The position numbers and the translations under genes were made by a program. A DNA stretch of 64,000 nucleotides from Latrodectus hesperus (lineage: Eukaryota; Arthropoda; Arachnida; Araneae; Theridiidae), in the NCBI GenBank assembly GCA_037975125.1, contig CM075857.1, positions 46,374,172 through 46,438,171 on the forward strand. Direction: 5' to 3'. The notes under the pieces were generated by a model. That model saw nothing but the letters and a program-made list of their open reading frames with translations. It was not told where the DNA came from and made no database searches. This document shows, one piece after another, positions 1 through 14,544 of the stretch; positions within the stretch are counted from its first letter, which is position 1, and the number at the start of each line of letters is the position of its first letter.

Positions 1-2676
1 TGACCTTGCAATTCATAAGAAATAATTGCTTTAATCAGAAATTCGTTGAGAAAAGAATTCAAACTAAATTATCCTGATGCACGAACTGCACGCATGAATT
101 CACCTGAAATGGTAACACGAGAGAAATCCTTTATTTGTATATGATTACGTACTTTTCTCTCTGTTTACTATTTGAGAAGGATGCTTCTGCAAGATAAACG
201 GCATTGTTCTGGAATGCTTTTTTATATCTTTCACTTTTACAATCAAGTCTAATAAATATGAAAATGTGTGGAAAATATAAAAAATCTCTCATGATTCATT
301 ATTCCCGTTAAAATTATCTGTATTCTGATTGAATAAGAAAAGTAAATATGTTTGAATCATATTGAATATAAATATTTTTACAATACATGTAAATGTTTAA
401 AAAATGTGACCCTTGAAACTGCCAACACAATCTTTGATAGTTTTTTTTTTTATCGTAAATTGTAAAAAGTTATTAGAGTACCTATATAAACAGGGTTGAT
501 TTAAAAAATTTTAAATTATTAGATTTAGAATATGAATACATGTTTGCCTATCTATGATTTATGCCCATTTATTGATTTAGAAACGATTGCATTTAATTCT
601 TCTGAAAATTGCTTCTGAAAAAAATTTTTTCATGTAGAGGAGTTTTATAAACATTAAACCTATAATCATTAATGTTGAAAATGATTGAAACACAAAAATT
701 ATACTTTTCTTCACTATTATCTTAGAATCAGGATTTTATCACTTTTATAAAAAATTATCAAACTCAATTATTTCGAAGAATAAGCTTAGAATTTATATTT
801 AAATTTTTTTAGTATTAATAAAGTTTTATTTTTAGTCTTACAATTCACCGTGTTAAACATATAACTGGATCTGAAATCTAAAATTATCATGTTTATATTT
901 TTCAAACTCAGTGATGATTCAAAACTTATTGTTATACATAAATTATATAATAATCTATAATTACATCTATCTAAATGTTGTTCTTGGGATAAAAAACAAT
1001 GCTGACTTCCAGTTAAAATTATTTTAATATTTTGACATACAGTGACGAGTCAGACACGTCATTCATTTCATGGGCTACTATAGACTGACGAGTAATACTC
1101 CCCATTGTATGTCAAGAGAAGAAATGTATGCATAAGTCTGATTAATAAAAATATAAATTTTATATTGTATATTTTTGGATTTTTATTAATTTGAAAGTGG
1201 AAGCCGAGAAAGACAAATTTTATTTTGTGTTCCTCGGCTTCGACTTTCTTGTTCAGCTAAGCGACATTATATCTAGTATTTTTCAGTCACCTCAAATTCC
1301 ATTTAATTTGTATTTCAAGAAGTTAAAACATTCACAAAAACAGAACACGACAAAAGAACAGTTACAAAATATGCAAAAAAGACTGAACACAATAATTTAC
1401 AATAAATCGGGAAACAAAATTTTTGCAATTCTCTTCAATGGCAGCTGGATATAAAAGTCTTGTTTTTGCTATTGTTGTCACGCGATGACAACTAAATACT
1501 TGTTGCCACTCTGATAACATAATTCAGTTATAATATTTATAATTAGTAATCCAATTAATAATTTAACTATTTTTTAAATTTTTTACTTTTTAAGAAAGTA
1601 ACATTGTTTTTTTTATGGCAGATATTATCATAAAGAAATATTGGCGAGATAATGCATAAAAAAATTTCTTTTATATTTGCTATTAGAGATTAAATATATG
1701 CTTATGTAATTTATAATTAATATTTAGTAGTTATTAAAATATTTATACTTTTCGTAAAGTAAACATTGTGCAAGAATTCTCAATTCCGAATATATTTTAC
1801 TTATTTATAAAATTTAAGAATATATTCTATGTAAAAATGAAACCTATTTTTAAATTTCGAATGACAAAGGTGATTCCACTTTAAGAAATCATACTGATGT
1901 TATTAATGCATTCTATCTTTTATATGCATTAAGAACTTCAATAGGACTACTTTAAAGCAAAAATGCCTTTGAAATTAATAAATTGTTTTGAAAATCTATT
2001 AAATAAAATACTCACTCAGAAAGTAAATTATTAATTCCATAACAGATACCTGCATACTTCATAAAGCTTAATTTAAATTACACGAAAATATCTTTTCCGT
2101 TTTTTTTTTTCCACAAGAACAAAATTTTAAACACTTTCGTACTTGTATATGATTTTTGATAATTAAAAATTTAGCACCTAATTTGACTTCGTCAGCTGGT
2201 AATTCATCCTATATGATAATTTTTTCAGCTATCACGATGTATAATTGGTATTTGCAAAAATCATTAATTCTGCAGGAGACGAATTCGAAAGGAGATTTTT
2301 CTTTTTCTTTCTGGACAAAAGAAAAAAAATGTATGTTTTTTTAAATTTTGATTTTCATATATCCTGATTGTTTCGTATTTTAAAATTTCCTTTAAATAAG
2401 TTTTTTGATATTAACTATTTCATTAATTTTTTATCCTTTTACTCTAACTTTTCTTAAATCGTAATTGTTCCTTTAAAAATTATCAATGACTTCTTTTGTG
2501 CCATAGACGAGTTTAATTTTCTATCGGATTCGTAGATTCGTAAGTATAAGATAATAGCGAATTTACCTCTAGGAATTTCTCTTATCATCTTAAATGAAGT
2601 TTGTTAGAAAATATTTAAATACATGGCATATTAGTCATAAATGTTATAAATTAAAGAAAATGAGAGAAAAATAATA

Positions 2677-2678
<2 letters not shown>
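1..2678. other. AT-rich non-coding DNA, no gene seen
   Basis: No exon, RNA gene or recognisable transposon can be supported here. Open frames are short and of low complexity; the longest, on the + strand at 1191-1454, gives a Lys/Phe/Ile-rich product I do not recognise. The one structured item is the hairpin at 1193-1248, listed separately. The stretch could be intergenic or part of a long first intron of the BICDR-like gene downstream. Confidence 0.5.
1193..1248. repeat. imperfect 25-bp GC-rich hairpin
   Basis: The left arm 1193-1217 and right arm 1224-1248 are reverse complements at 22 of 25 positions, separated by a 6-nt loop (ttttat). The core AAGCCGAG / CTCGGCTT pairs perfectly and is GC-rich in a very AT-rich setting. 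It is shorter than a usual pre-miRNA, so it may be a miniature foldback element or a small hairpin RNA. Confidence 0.6.

Positions 2679-2742
<64 letters not shown>
2679..2742. repeat. (AT)n microsatellite
   Basis: About 32 uninterrupted AT units run directly into the left edge of the SINE at 2743. A second alternating TA tract starts at the SINE's other edge. Confidence 0.97.
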
Positions 2743-4985
<2,243 letters not shown>

Positions 4986-5008
4986 ATGAGAAATTTCTGC
5001 CAAAATTG

Positions 5009-5290
5009 TTAAATACAGTTTTCGTCGTTGTTGTTGCTAATCTCGGGACTATCTAGCAGAACTAGACCATCCCCACGAATCCGTAAATACCCAAAATGTC
5101 TATAATAATATAAGGGTTCCTGCAGGACCTCGTTCTTGCTAAAATTTAAACACACCAAAATATGAGCAAGGGAAACCATGTCAGCTGTGCACCAATGGCA
5201 CTCCAGATATATTTTTTGACTCTGCTTTAAAATGAGAGCTCTTGTGTGGTCACTCAAGAGGCGCGAAAAAGCACTTTGGTGGGATCTCGG
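5009..5290 (-). mobile_element. 3' end of a Jockey-like non-LTR retrotransposon ORF2 (relic)
   Basis: The minus strand reads AFSRLLSDHTRAL, then a C-x2-C...H-x3-C cluster (ECHWC...AHILVC). This is the pattern seen at the C-terminus of Jockey/R1-like reverse transcriptase polyproteins after the RNase H domain. The frame is open to the stop at about 5009, but the usual closing pattern (LLxxDFLxxxGFxxxV) appears in the neighbouring frame (IIIDILGIYGFVGMV), so a frameshift near 5105 has broken the gene. Reverse transcriptase and endonuclease domains are absent, consistent with 5' truncation or decay. The more GC-rich block up to about 5560 probably belongs to the same insertion, though I recognise nothing in it. 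Confidence 0.6.
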
Positions 5291-5559
5291 TCTAATTTGA
5301 AAAGATTCCTCCGGATTTTTACTCTAGAAAAAAACAGATTCGTGTTTAGAGAAATATGAGCAACTTCAGTTGACTCGAAGGCCTAGGGTAAGAAAGGGGA
5401 AAGTCTAACTTAGCCCTGGGTATCTTGTCTGATTTAGCTGGACACAATGGAATGGCCTTCATATCCAGAGTGATTCTACCAGGAGTAAACTTCCGATGTT
5501 CTTCACCCATTCCGAGCAGGAACACCCCTTCGCCACTATACAGTTTTCGTATTACATAC

Positions 5560-8500
5560 GTGTAAATTTTATTTTCAGTTATTCATTACAATTATTTCCC
5601 TCTAGGCATTATTCTCAAGAAATCCATTTGGAAGAAGAGCAAATATTTTCAATTGAATGAATAATCATGTTTTGTTACGCCTCGAGAACCATAATATTTT
5701 AGAAGTTATTCTGGAGAATAAAGATTGGTTTATTTACTGAAGCCAATAAAGTCTGTCTAATTTCAAAATTTTTTGTAAAAAAAAAAAAATGTAAATATAG
5801 ATAGAGATGTATTTATTTGACTGGCTTTTAATTTTTTTTTTAATAAACCGGAAAAAAACTTTATTTTTGAAGACAATAGTTGTAGATTATTGTTATGCCA
5901 ATAAAATAATTTTAAATTAATACTGAGGATAATTAATAAATAATTATTAATAAACTGCGAACATTTTGAAATTTAAAGTTAATATTGTTCAAATGCAGAC
6001 AGTAAAATTAAGCATTTATTTATTTTTTTCGCGAATATGAAAACAGTTGGGACGATTTAACAAACATTGTTGTGATATAATATCAAACTCAGAAACTTGT
6101 CAAAAATTATTTCTTTGTGTTCCCATAAAGATCTTTTTCTAATTTAAATAACTAATTTTTTCTCATGTATTTTTAATTTATGAAATTTGATATACAGTAA
6201 GTTTTCCGAATACAGTGTATTACAATCGAGAAAAAAAATGAAAACACGAGTAGTTTTACTCCTCCATCAAAAGCGCTCATAAGTGAGCTAATAATCGAGG
6301 CACTCTCATTTCCCGATTGCGTCTTTAACTCCGACGATTCGCTACAACCAGATCATGAACCGTAGCTATCCTTGCTTGGTGAATCGCATAACCTAGATAC
6401 GGCCGAATGATTTAATAGCGCGTTAACTTTTTCTTTTTTGCACTATCAATTCTGGCTTTAGAAAGGCAGCAGAAAGCGACATCTTATGGCTTCTTCAAAA
6501 CGAACCTGTCAAAATAATCTCTCATCTTCGCTTCTTCCATGTAACCCACCCGTCGGCAAACTATTAAGCTGCGTTTCCTGCTTTTGTGTAGTTAGGAAAT
6601 CAAACAGCGGATTAGTATCGGAATATGTAAGAGCTCTATTGTTTTATAAGCCTTGTCACTTGAGAGGCAGGTCGTTATCTCCATACAGGTTTGAATTGAA
6701 GAGCAATGTCAACTGTAAATAGATCTTTAATTCATCATTCTGTTGCATTATCTTGGTCTTAACCGAGTTGATCTAAATGCAACGATTAATAATCGAATAA
6801 TGCATTTAGACAATGAAACAAACATTTTATTTAGTTTTCTCACTCTGTTTTTAGGTTATTTAACTTTATGGACTTCACTCTATGAACCTTTTTAAAAATG
6901 ATACAATATTGGCCTGAAGCATGGAATGAAAAGAGTTAAATATTAATCAGAAAGTGAAATAATTTCTGATACTAATAGAGTTTATTTATTTTGAAGATTC
7001 TTCTACATCTGAATAAGGGAAAATTTACAATTTTTTATTTAGATTAATTGAAATTTTGGGGTTTCGCGCTTTCATTGTATTGCAATTTTCTGATTATGAC
7101 ATGTTTTATTCTAAGACCATGTCTTAATGATTTTGATAAAATTTTAAAAATAATTTTTAATGCAATTTTTATGAGAGCATTTAATATCACAGACATAATT
7201 ACTGATAATCTTTAGTTCAACATGCTACACAAAAATAGGCTATAAATCTAAAATTGTGTAAAAAGAAAGAAAAAAATCCGTACAGTTCTTAAATATTATA
7301 GTTCAATAATATTACACAGTAAACAAATTTTACCCAAGTCGATCTTTAAAGGTCTAGGCTTTTAAAGTTTTCTTGTAAAATCTGCGCTAGGGTACTAACT
7401 CCTTTGAAAGCAAAAAGTGCATGTTAGAAAGAAAAGATAATTATGTACACACATCATACAGTTATTGCAATAAAATGACTAAAAAGCACAGCTATCTTCA
7501 TTTTTTCATAAAATTAATTTTTCTACTGAAACGAATCATTGAAAATTAAACGTTTCGATCATTTTTGTTTGATTCAAATATATGTATGAACTTTACGTAA
7601 ATTAACATTACTGTTTCCGCAAAAGATTTATAAAGATTTTTGAATGTGAAAGAGGAAATGACAATTATTGTCATATTGACCATCTGTTTATTTTCGCACC
7701 ATTCATTAACCTGACTGCCAAAACAGATGCTCCACAAGTTAAGAAAATAATTACTTAAATTTGCATCTGGGCAGTCATCCATGCTAAAGTTAAAAAGATG
7801 TGTGTTAGATAATATTTACTTTTGCGTACTACATGTAGGAACGTTCATGACTGTGTAGACGATTGAAATTGATGGGAAAACTTAAAAAATATCCCTGGAG
7901 AAGCTTTGGAAAATATACCAAATATCTTTTATTCTTCCACATAAGCTCGCATTAAAATGGCATTTCTTTACTACATTTGAAATAGATACAGACAAAAAAT
8001 AAGGTAGTTCTTTTGCTCATTACTAAAAGTTTTCAAATAAAATATTTAGATTTTCTAGATTTGCAATTTGAAATTTTCAGAGCATTTATAATAAATTTAG
8101 CACAGTAAAAATTAAAGACACTTTTTAATACACGCGTTCAACTAAATTGTACCTTCACAAAATAGTCTTTTCACAGAAAATTTGAAAAAAATTTTTACAT
8201 TCAAATGAGTTTTTATTTTGTGAACTATTATTTATCATTACCTTTAACATTTTAATTTTCAGAATGTTATGACTTTAGTATTTTGATTAAAGTTTATAAG
8301 AAAAATAATAATATATCCAAATTAAAATTATGTGAAAAAGGTAGAAAGGAATATGTATATTACGTTTTTAGTAAAAACCCATAATAATTGTCATTGTGAA
8401 GCTAAAAATTAATTTCAACATTTTAAACAAAAAACTTGTATCAATGAGGTTGAACAAATAACTGAAAATAATTGTTATATTTATATGTATGCCAATGAAT

Positions 8501-10940
8501 AAAGCCTTAAAAATTCAATTTCCTTATATGTTTTTTTTTTTCATTTTTTGGCATCCTACATTTTCCTCATTATCATTCCATTTAATAATAGTTATCTTAA
8601 AATTAGAATGAACTTTCATCTGTGCTAGTGCTGAAAAACCTACAAATAGTAGCTCCTTTTATGGTAGAAAAACTCCAAATTAATTTTTCGTTTAGGCGTA
8701 CATTCTTTCTGTGTTTTTACATAAAAATTCACTGCTAGCTTGCAATGCACAATCAAGCTAACAATGACTTTTTTTATGTAAAAACATCGCTTAATAGAAT
8801 TGAAGATATTCATTTCTTTATTATTTCTCACAAATAAATATACATTTTAAGATATTTCTTACAAATTATTTAAGATTTTATAAAGTTTTCATTTAAATCC
8901 TACATTGTTTTATTTTCCAACATTATCGATTTTATTTTCATGTACCACAAGAGATACCACATACCACAGGTTGGGGATTGCTCATCTATATTAAGAAGAC
9001 GTCTTCATGGATTCTTAATTTTTTCCTTTTTTTCTCAGTTAAATGAATTTCGAGCAGCATCAGGATGTAAGTGACCACACCCTTACCGTCTCCTTCAAAG
9101 ATCGCATCAAACAGTCCACACCCCAAGAATCGATCCTCATGCTCTATTTAAATTCTACATCCGAGACGTTTAAGAAGAAAAAAAAAAAATTGGTTACACC
9201 TTTCGTATGCTTTCTCCAAAGAAAGAAAAATAATAATTGTTAGGTGAAAGATATAGGTATAAGAACATTTCTTTTCACCTTTTAGTTTCCTTTTGTCTGT
9301 GACAGTTGAAGGACAGGGAGAAGAAATGGTAAAAGAATAGAATGCTCTGATTTCTGTTTTGCGCAACAAAATTTATCTGTGTCTGGAGCAAGAACTTCTG
9401 AAAAACACATGGATACTTTTATCTTATCACTTCAACTTTCTCTTGATTCAAATTATTTGTTTTTATAAAATGTGATTATTTAAAAAAAATGTGATTACCT
9501 GATCTATTGATCATTTGAATCTAAACATATTTTCCTATTAATGAAACACATTGAAAATGAATAATAAATTCTTTCTTCCAATTAATAATTTAATCATTGT
9601 TTCGTTGAATATTGATTTGAATATGTCGTAAGTTTCTGAAATGTTTCATGCATTATATTTAATCAAGATGACAAATAATCTATGTTTTTGTTTCTGTATT
9701 CTACGCATTTCATGCTCTGTGTGGCAGCATTAATATTTATTATTATTTATTTACAATATATATTACCTATTTGATTTTCTATGTGTTTAAATTGTTTCAT
9801 TTAACCACTTGAGGTTACGAATTGAACTTTGAATAATTTAATTGAATAAAAACTATTCTTAATTTATTAAGCATACCTATTAATAATTGAAATCGTAGTG
9901 TAAGAATTTCGAAATATGGGTCTTATAAAAATGCTATTATCCAAGATTCGGAATATCACTCAATAAAATTTAATCGGAAAATGTCTTTAATAAAACATAA
10001 TTGATTTAAAAAGTGCAAATAAAATTGTTGGAGTGAATATAAAATAGACCAAAAATCTACTTTATGACTTCAACTTAATATAAAGGTTGATATTTTTTAA
10101 ATCATGATAGACAAATCTTAATCGTTCAAAATCGGTATCATGAGTAAATTGAAAGACTACTCTCTCTCAGAATGAATAAACTCACTGTTATTCTATCATC
10201 CACGTGCTCTATGATAAAAGAAACAGAACAATTGTATGAAAGAAGACGTGAAATAGAACTGTAAAACTAGAACATAGACATGTGATAAATGCGATACCAT
10301 ATTGTCTTGATTTAAGCACTCTTGACTACGATCTAATACTAAATATGAAAAATGGATTTCTGCTTCGTGGCTTCGACTCCAAAAAGTCGAATACTTTCTT
10401 CAGGCGATTGCTTACTTCCCGTTATTTAAAGCTTAGTTTATATCAAAATAATAAGATTACCAAGCCAGCAGAATGATGCTGTGTGCAATAATAAGAGCCT
10501 AATTTTATTATTCTCACCTTGGTCCAGTGATAGTCTCATTCTTCAAAATGGAAAGTCTCAGAATGTATATAATGCTCTATTAAACAATAAGATATTTATT
10601 ATTACTTTCTCATACACGTCTATCTGTGTGGGTGTTTGAAAAATTTATAGATTTTAAACCTGCGACACGTGAATACGATCCACTATCTATAAACAGTTTT
10701 TCTAGAAGGTAAGGTGCAAAGTATATTTAAATGAATTGTTAATTAGTCTACGCTACGCAGCTCAAATGTTTGTGGTCGCAATGTTATTGTACGAAAGCCA
10801 GTAAAAATTAACGCTTCATTTATAATCTATGTATTTATAAAATAAATTCTGTTTTTGAAAATAAATAAACATTCATATATTTTACAATTTGAACAAAAAA
10901 TTTAATATAAAATTTAACTGATCGTACATCTTCCATTAAT
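5560..10940. other. AT-rich non-coding DNA with unexplained GC-richer islands
   Basis: No supported gene. Two GC-richer blocks stand out: about 6240-6720 and about 8930-9340. The first holds a 78-codon + strand frame at 6486-6722, giving a Ser/Cys/Leu-rich product. The second holds a 66-codon frame at 9043-9243 ending in Lys runs. Neither product resembles a known protein, and both look like old transposon fragments or chance frames. Everything else is AT-rich with short frames. Confidence 0.4.
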
Positions 10941-10959
10941 AAGTTTGTTTACATTGATA

Positions 10960-11414
10960 TTAAATGCAAATCTATTTGATGGATCACTACTGAAAATACT
11001 GAGATTACTTTCTATTTTCAGTAAAAAGAGTTCTAATCATTCTATTCTGCTTAAGATACATGCTATGTTTTCTATTCGGCTTAAGATAAAAAAAAAATAT
11101 AGAAGTCATTTTTTTTTTCTATTTGGGTACTGCTTATGTCTAATACATCTTTACGAAAATTAATTTACTTTTAAAGTATACTTTATATTTTAGTAAAATT
11201 TTATTGTATATTTTAATTTTAAGAGTAAATTTATATTTTCCTGGAGTTGTATATTGGGCATAAAAGTAATCAAAATAGAAAAAACTAATTTCAATATTTT
11301 ATTTATTTATTTTTGTCTTAAGCAGAACAGAAAACAGAATGATTGGAACTCTCTTTACTGTAAATAAATAGTTATCTCAGTATTTTCATAAGGGATCGAT
11401 TGAATAGATTTGCA
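10960..11414. repeat. ~450-bp imperfect palindrome (long inverted repeat)
   Basis: The left half from about 10960 and right half up to 11414 are reverse complements across nearly their whole length, centred near 11190. Anchors are tgcaaatctatt (10965-10976) against its complement at 11403-11414, then matching gaaaatactgagat, cagtaaa(a/g)agagtt, aatcattct and tctgcttaaga blocks. The left arm has an extra ~26-bp internal duplication around ttctgcttaagat. The similarity runs through the T/A-rich centre, so there is little or no unpaired spacer. Foldback transposon, decayed MITE and inverted duplication are all possible. Confidence 0.7.
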
Positions 11415-11921
11415 TATAAAATTATATTAAACATTATATGTTAAAAAAATGACTCAAAAACTTTCAGTGAACTGATTAAAAATCAATTTTCTAGAATCCG
11501 TAACATTTATTGTGCTGCTAAAAAGCAATTTAATACATAATTTTGAAAAAGAATTCTATAAAACTTGAAGAAAGTACAGTCACACAAAGTTATCATTGAT
11601 TACTCAATATATAGAACATCAAACATATGAAAGTATTTTTAGTAAAGTTTATTTTCCTTAGTAATGGAAATTTATAAAACTTTAATCTCTCTCTCTTCTA
11701 TCTCTCATGCACAAATGAGTAATAAATATAAAAAACCCTATATTATTAATTAAATGATGATAAATACATTCTACTGTTAAAAAAGCTAAGGATCACATTT
11801 AATCTCCCATTATTTATGCATACTTAGATTTCATTTATTTTATAATTAAAAGGATAAAAATATTTTCTCTTTTGTGACAATGATTTTATGATGTAAAACC
11901 AATGATACTCATGATAATCGG

Positions 11922-11922
<1 letters not shown>

Positions 11923-11967
<45 letters not shown>
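11923..11967. repeat. (TA)n microsatellite
   Basis: About 45 bp of uninterrupted alternating TA. Confidence 0.95.
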
Positions 11968-11969
<2 letters not shown>

Positions 11970-13514
11970 GTAAGTGTTTGTATATGTGTACACACAGAAG
12001 GTGTGGAAAATTTTCATATTAGTTCAAGATTTAAATATCATGGTTTTCGGTATACATGTCCAATTTTTGTAAATACTAAGGATGGAAATATTTTAATTTT
12101 TCATGAAAGATTTTTTTGATAGTGTCTTTTATCGTACAATTACTTATGCGTGTATGATGGGTTTTATTAAGGTAATGCAAGGTGTGAGATTCTTTCTTCC
12201 TCTAAACGAAACGGTGTAGAATGGTTTTCACATCTTTTTATACTTTTCCCTACATAACCATCACTAAAGAATGCCTTCCCTTTTGTCAGGCTTCATCCCT
12301 CCGTGACTGCAAAGACTGGAGGGAGTGCAATTTGGCAAATGGTGGGAGAAGGGAGAGAAAGGGACAAAGAAAAGTTGACTTACATGAGTTTCAGAGTTGT
12401 AGAGACAGATGTTTGTTGGTGGGGGCACTCAGCCACGAAGTGATACGCCCAGTTCCCCCCCTTTTTTTTTTACTTTTAGCTTTCAAAATTAATATAGTCA
12501 CGCACACAGTGTATGATGGTTTACGATTACGAGATTGGTTTGAATAGAGTTTTTTGTTATTACTTTTGGCCCTACTTCTGAAGGGATACATATTTTTGTA
12601 ATGACAAAATTGTTTCTTTCAATAAATTATAAATGTGTTCTATAACATATATTATTCAGTGATGTCATTCTTTTTCATGAAATCTGCCACAAAGAAATTT
12701 GATTTTGTTAAATGGCAACTGAATGAAAACGGGATAAAGATCACTGTTAGTTTTCCAATTATTAATAATGTGTTTTACACTAATCATTTATGTTTGATTT
12801 GATTAAATGACACATCAGTATTAAATTTTGGGAAATTTAATTAGAAAACGAAAACATTGAATTGAAAATAAAATATTTTGAATTATAAAACGGCATGTGT
12901 TAAAAGTAATAAAATGAAATAAATAATATGAAAAAAAATGCTATTCTACCATTCTTTCAAACTAAAAGCTTTTTGTTATAGCTTTCAAAATAATGTATAT
13001 TAAATTAAAACTATTTTAAACATAGTGTATGCGGCGTCACACCATGTTTTTTTTCTGTTATTGATAATTTCATAACCTAATTTTATAATTATATTCATTA
13101 AATTAATTTAATTCCATTTCTTACATTCACTTAGAATGTAGTTTAAAAATTAATATTTGAACTCTCTTCGTCAAAGCACAAGAATATACTAGATGTTTGT
13201 ATCCTGTTCACTTAAAGCATTTATTGGTAAGTTAATTTTTTAATGAAAAAATAAAATGAGAGATTGTACTTTTTAATAAGTAAATGCTTATTATTATTAT
13301 AAAATTGTAATTCTAAACATAGTATTACATAAAATCAAAATAATATTACATCACGCGTATTAGTTCTTCCACTTGGTCTGAATTCAGAATTTGAAATATG
13401 GAACATCTACTATGATTGATCATAATTTGAACTTTAATTTTCTTAAGCTAGTGAGATACCTGTCTGGCTCAGTTGTATTTCAGGTAAAGAACTGAATATA
13501 TATGACTGATTTAC

Positions 13515-13517
<3 letters not shown>

Positions 13518-13596
<79 letters not shown>
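13518..13596. repeat. (AT)n microsatellite
   Basis: About 79 bp of uninterrupted alternating AT/TA. Confidence 0.95.
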
Positions 13597-13601
<5 letters not shown>

Positions 13602-14224
13602 GTGCAGCTTGTAAACAACGCATTTTATGGCATATATACATTAAAAATAAAAGGATTATTAGCGATTTTCGTGTATTATTTGATATTCATTTTTTTTTAA
13701 ATTTTACTGTTGCTTTAATTATTAACATATGATGCTTTACTTATTAATACTCTATTAATTTGAACAATACTATTAAAACAAATTACTTCCATTCAAATCT
13801 CTGTGGATTTTATTCGCAAAATCTGTACAGTTTGAATGGAAGAAAAAACTTTATTTTAAGCATAAAGCTGTACCAGGTAACATAGTAAATGTGAAATTTT
13901 GAGATTCTCTGTCTTAATTAAAATGTCTTATTAGAGTTTTATTATTTCGGGTTTTATATTACTCCAAACTTTAATATCATCTGAAAAGAAATTGACTAAA
14001 TATTTCAAAGAATAGTTATATTTCCCTTTATATCAGGAGTTTTTGTACTAAACTTAAATATCTTCTACTCCCGAGTACATTATGATCTAATTATATTTAC
14101 AATAAAATTTCACATTCATTATAAAAATATATTTAGAGATCAAACATCTTACGAATAATGTTATATCTGGTTTTTAAATTAGATTTAAAAGAATAATTTT
14201 CTCATAGCTAATATTAACTAACGC

Positions 14225-14529
14225 GCCAACCGATGGCTGAGTGGTTAGCGCTCCTGACTCCTGAGCTGTGGGTCCTGGTTTCGAATCCCGGTTCGGGCAG
14301 GGATCTTACTTTCTTTTTCTGTACTCTCTGTATTTCTCTGTCCTTTCTTCTGAAATGATGTATGAATGTGGCCCACCCTATAAACGGGTTTGTGGTGGTA
14401 TGGCGCGAGCAACGCTACTCGCCTCCGTGACTTGGTTCACAGGTGCCCGCTGGGTAATGACAAATGAGAAGCAGTTTCTGGCCTTGTTGTGGCAAAGGGT
14501 TCGTCACCCAGGTGCCCCCCGTTGGAAAA
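14225..14529 (+). mobile_element. tRNA-derived SINE with target-site duplication, copy 1
   Basis: The head carries an A-box-like GATGGCTGAGTGGTTAGCG and a B-box-like GGTTTCGAATCCCGG, like a Leu/Ser tRNA. A body of about 230 bp follows (…gaatgtggcccaccctata… to …ggccttgttgtggc…) with an A-run near the 3' end. A direct repeat, AATATTAAC plus (t/a)AACGC, occurs at 14210-14224 and 14530-14544 (15 bp, one mismatch), marking a clean insertion. The body closely matches the reverse complement of 43375-43650, so this is a true repeat family. The 89-codon frame at 14268-14537 is inside the SINE and is not a gene. Confidence 0.85.
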
Positions 14530-14544
14530 AATATTAACAAACGC

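Larger units (their letters stand above)
11420..14205. other. AT-rich non-coding DNA
   Basis: Holds two (AT)n tracts and one GC-richer island at about 12190-12560. The island has open frames on both strands (108 codons on +), a purine-rich stretch and a C9 run, but no recognisable protein. No other signal seen. Confidence 0.45.

Noticed and set aside
8995..9006. 12-bp palindrome GAAGACGTCTTC
   Set aside because: Short and without flanking structure; expected occasionally by chance in 64 kb.
14268..14537. 89-codon + frame
   Set aside because: It lies wholly inside the tRNA-derived SINE defined by its target-site duplication.
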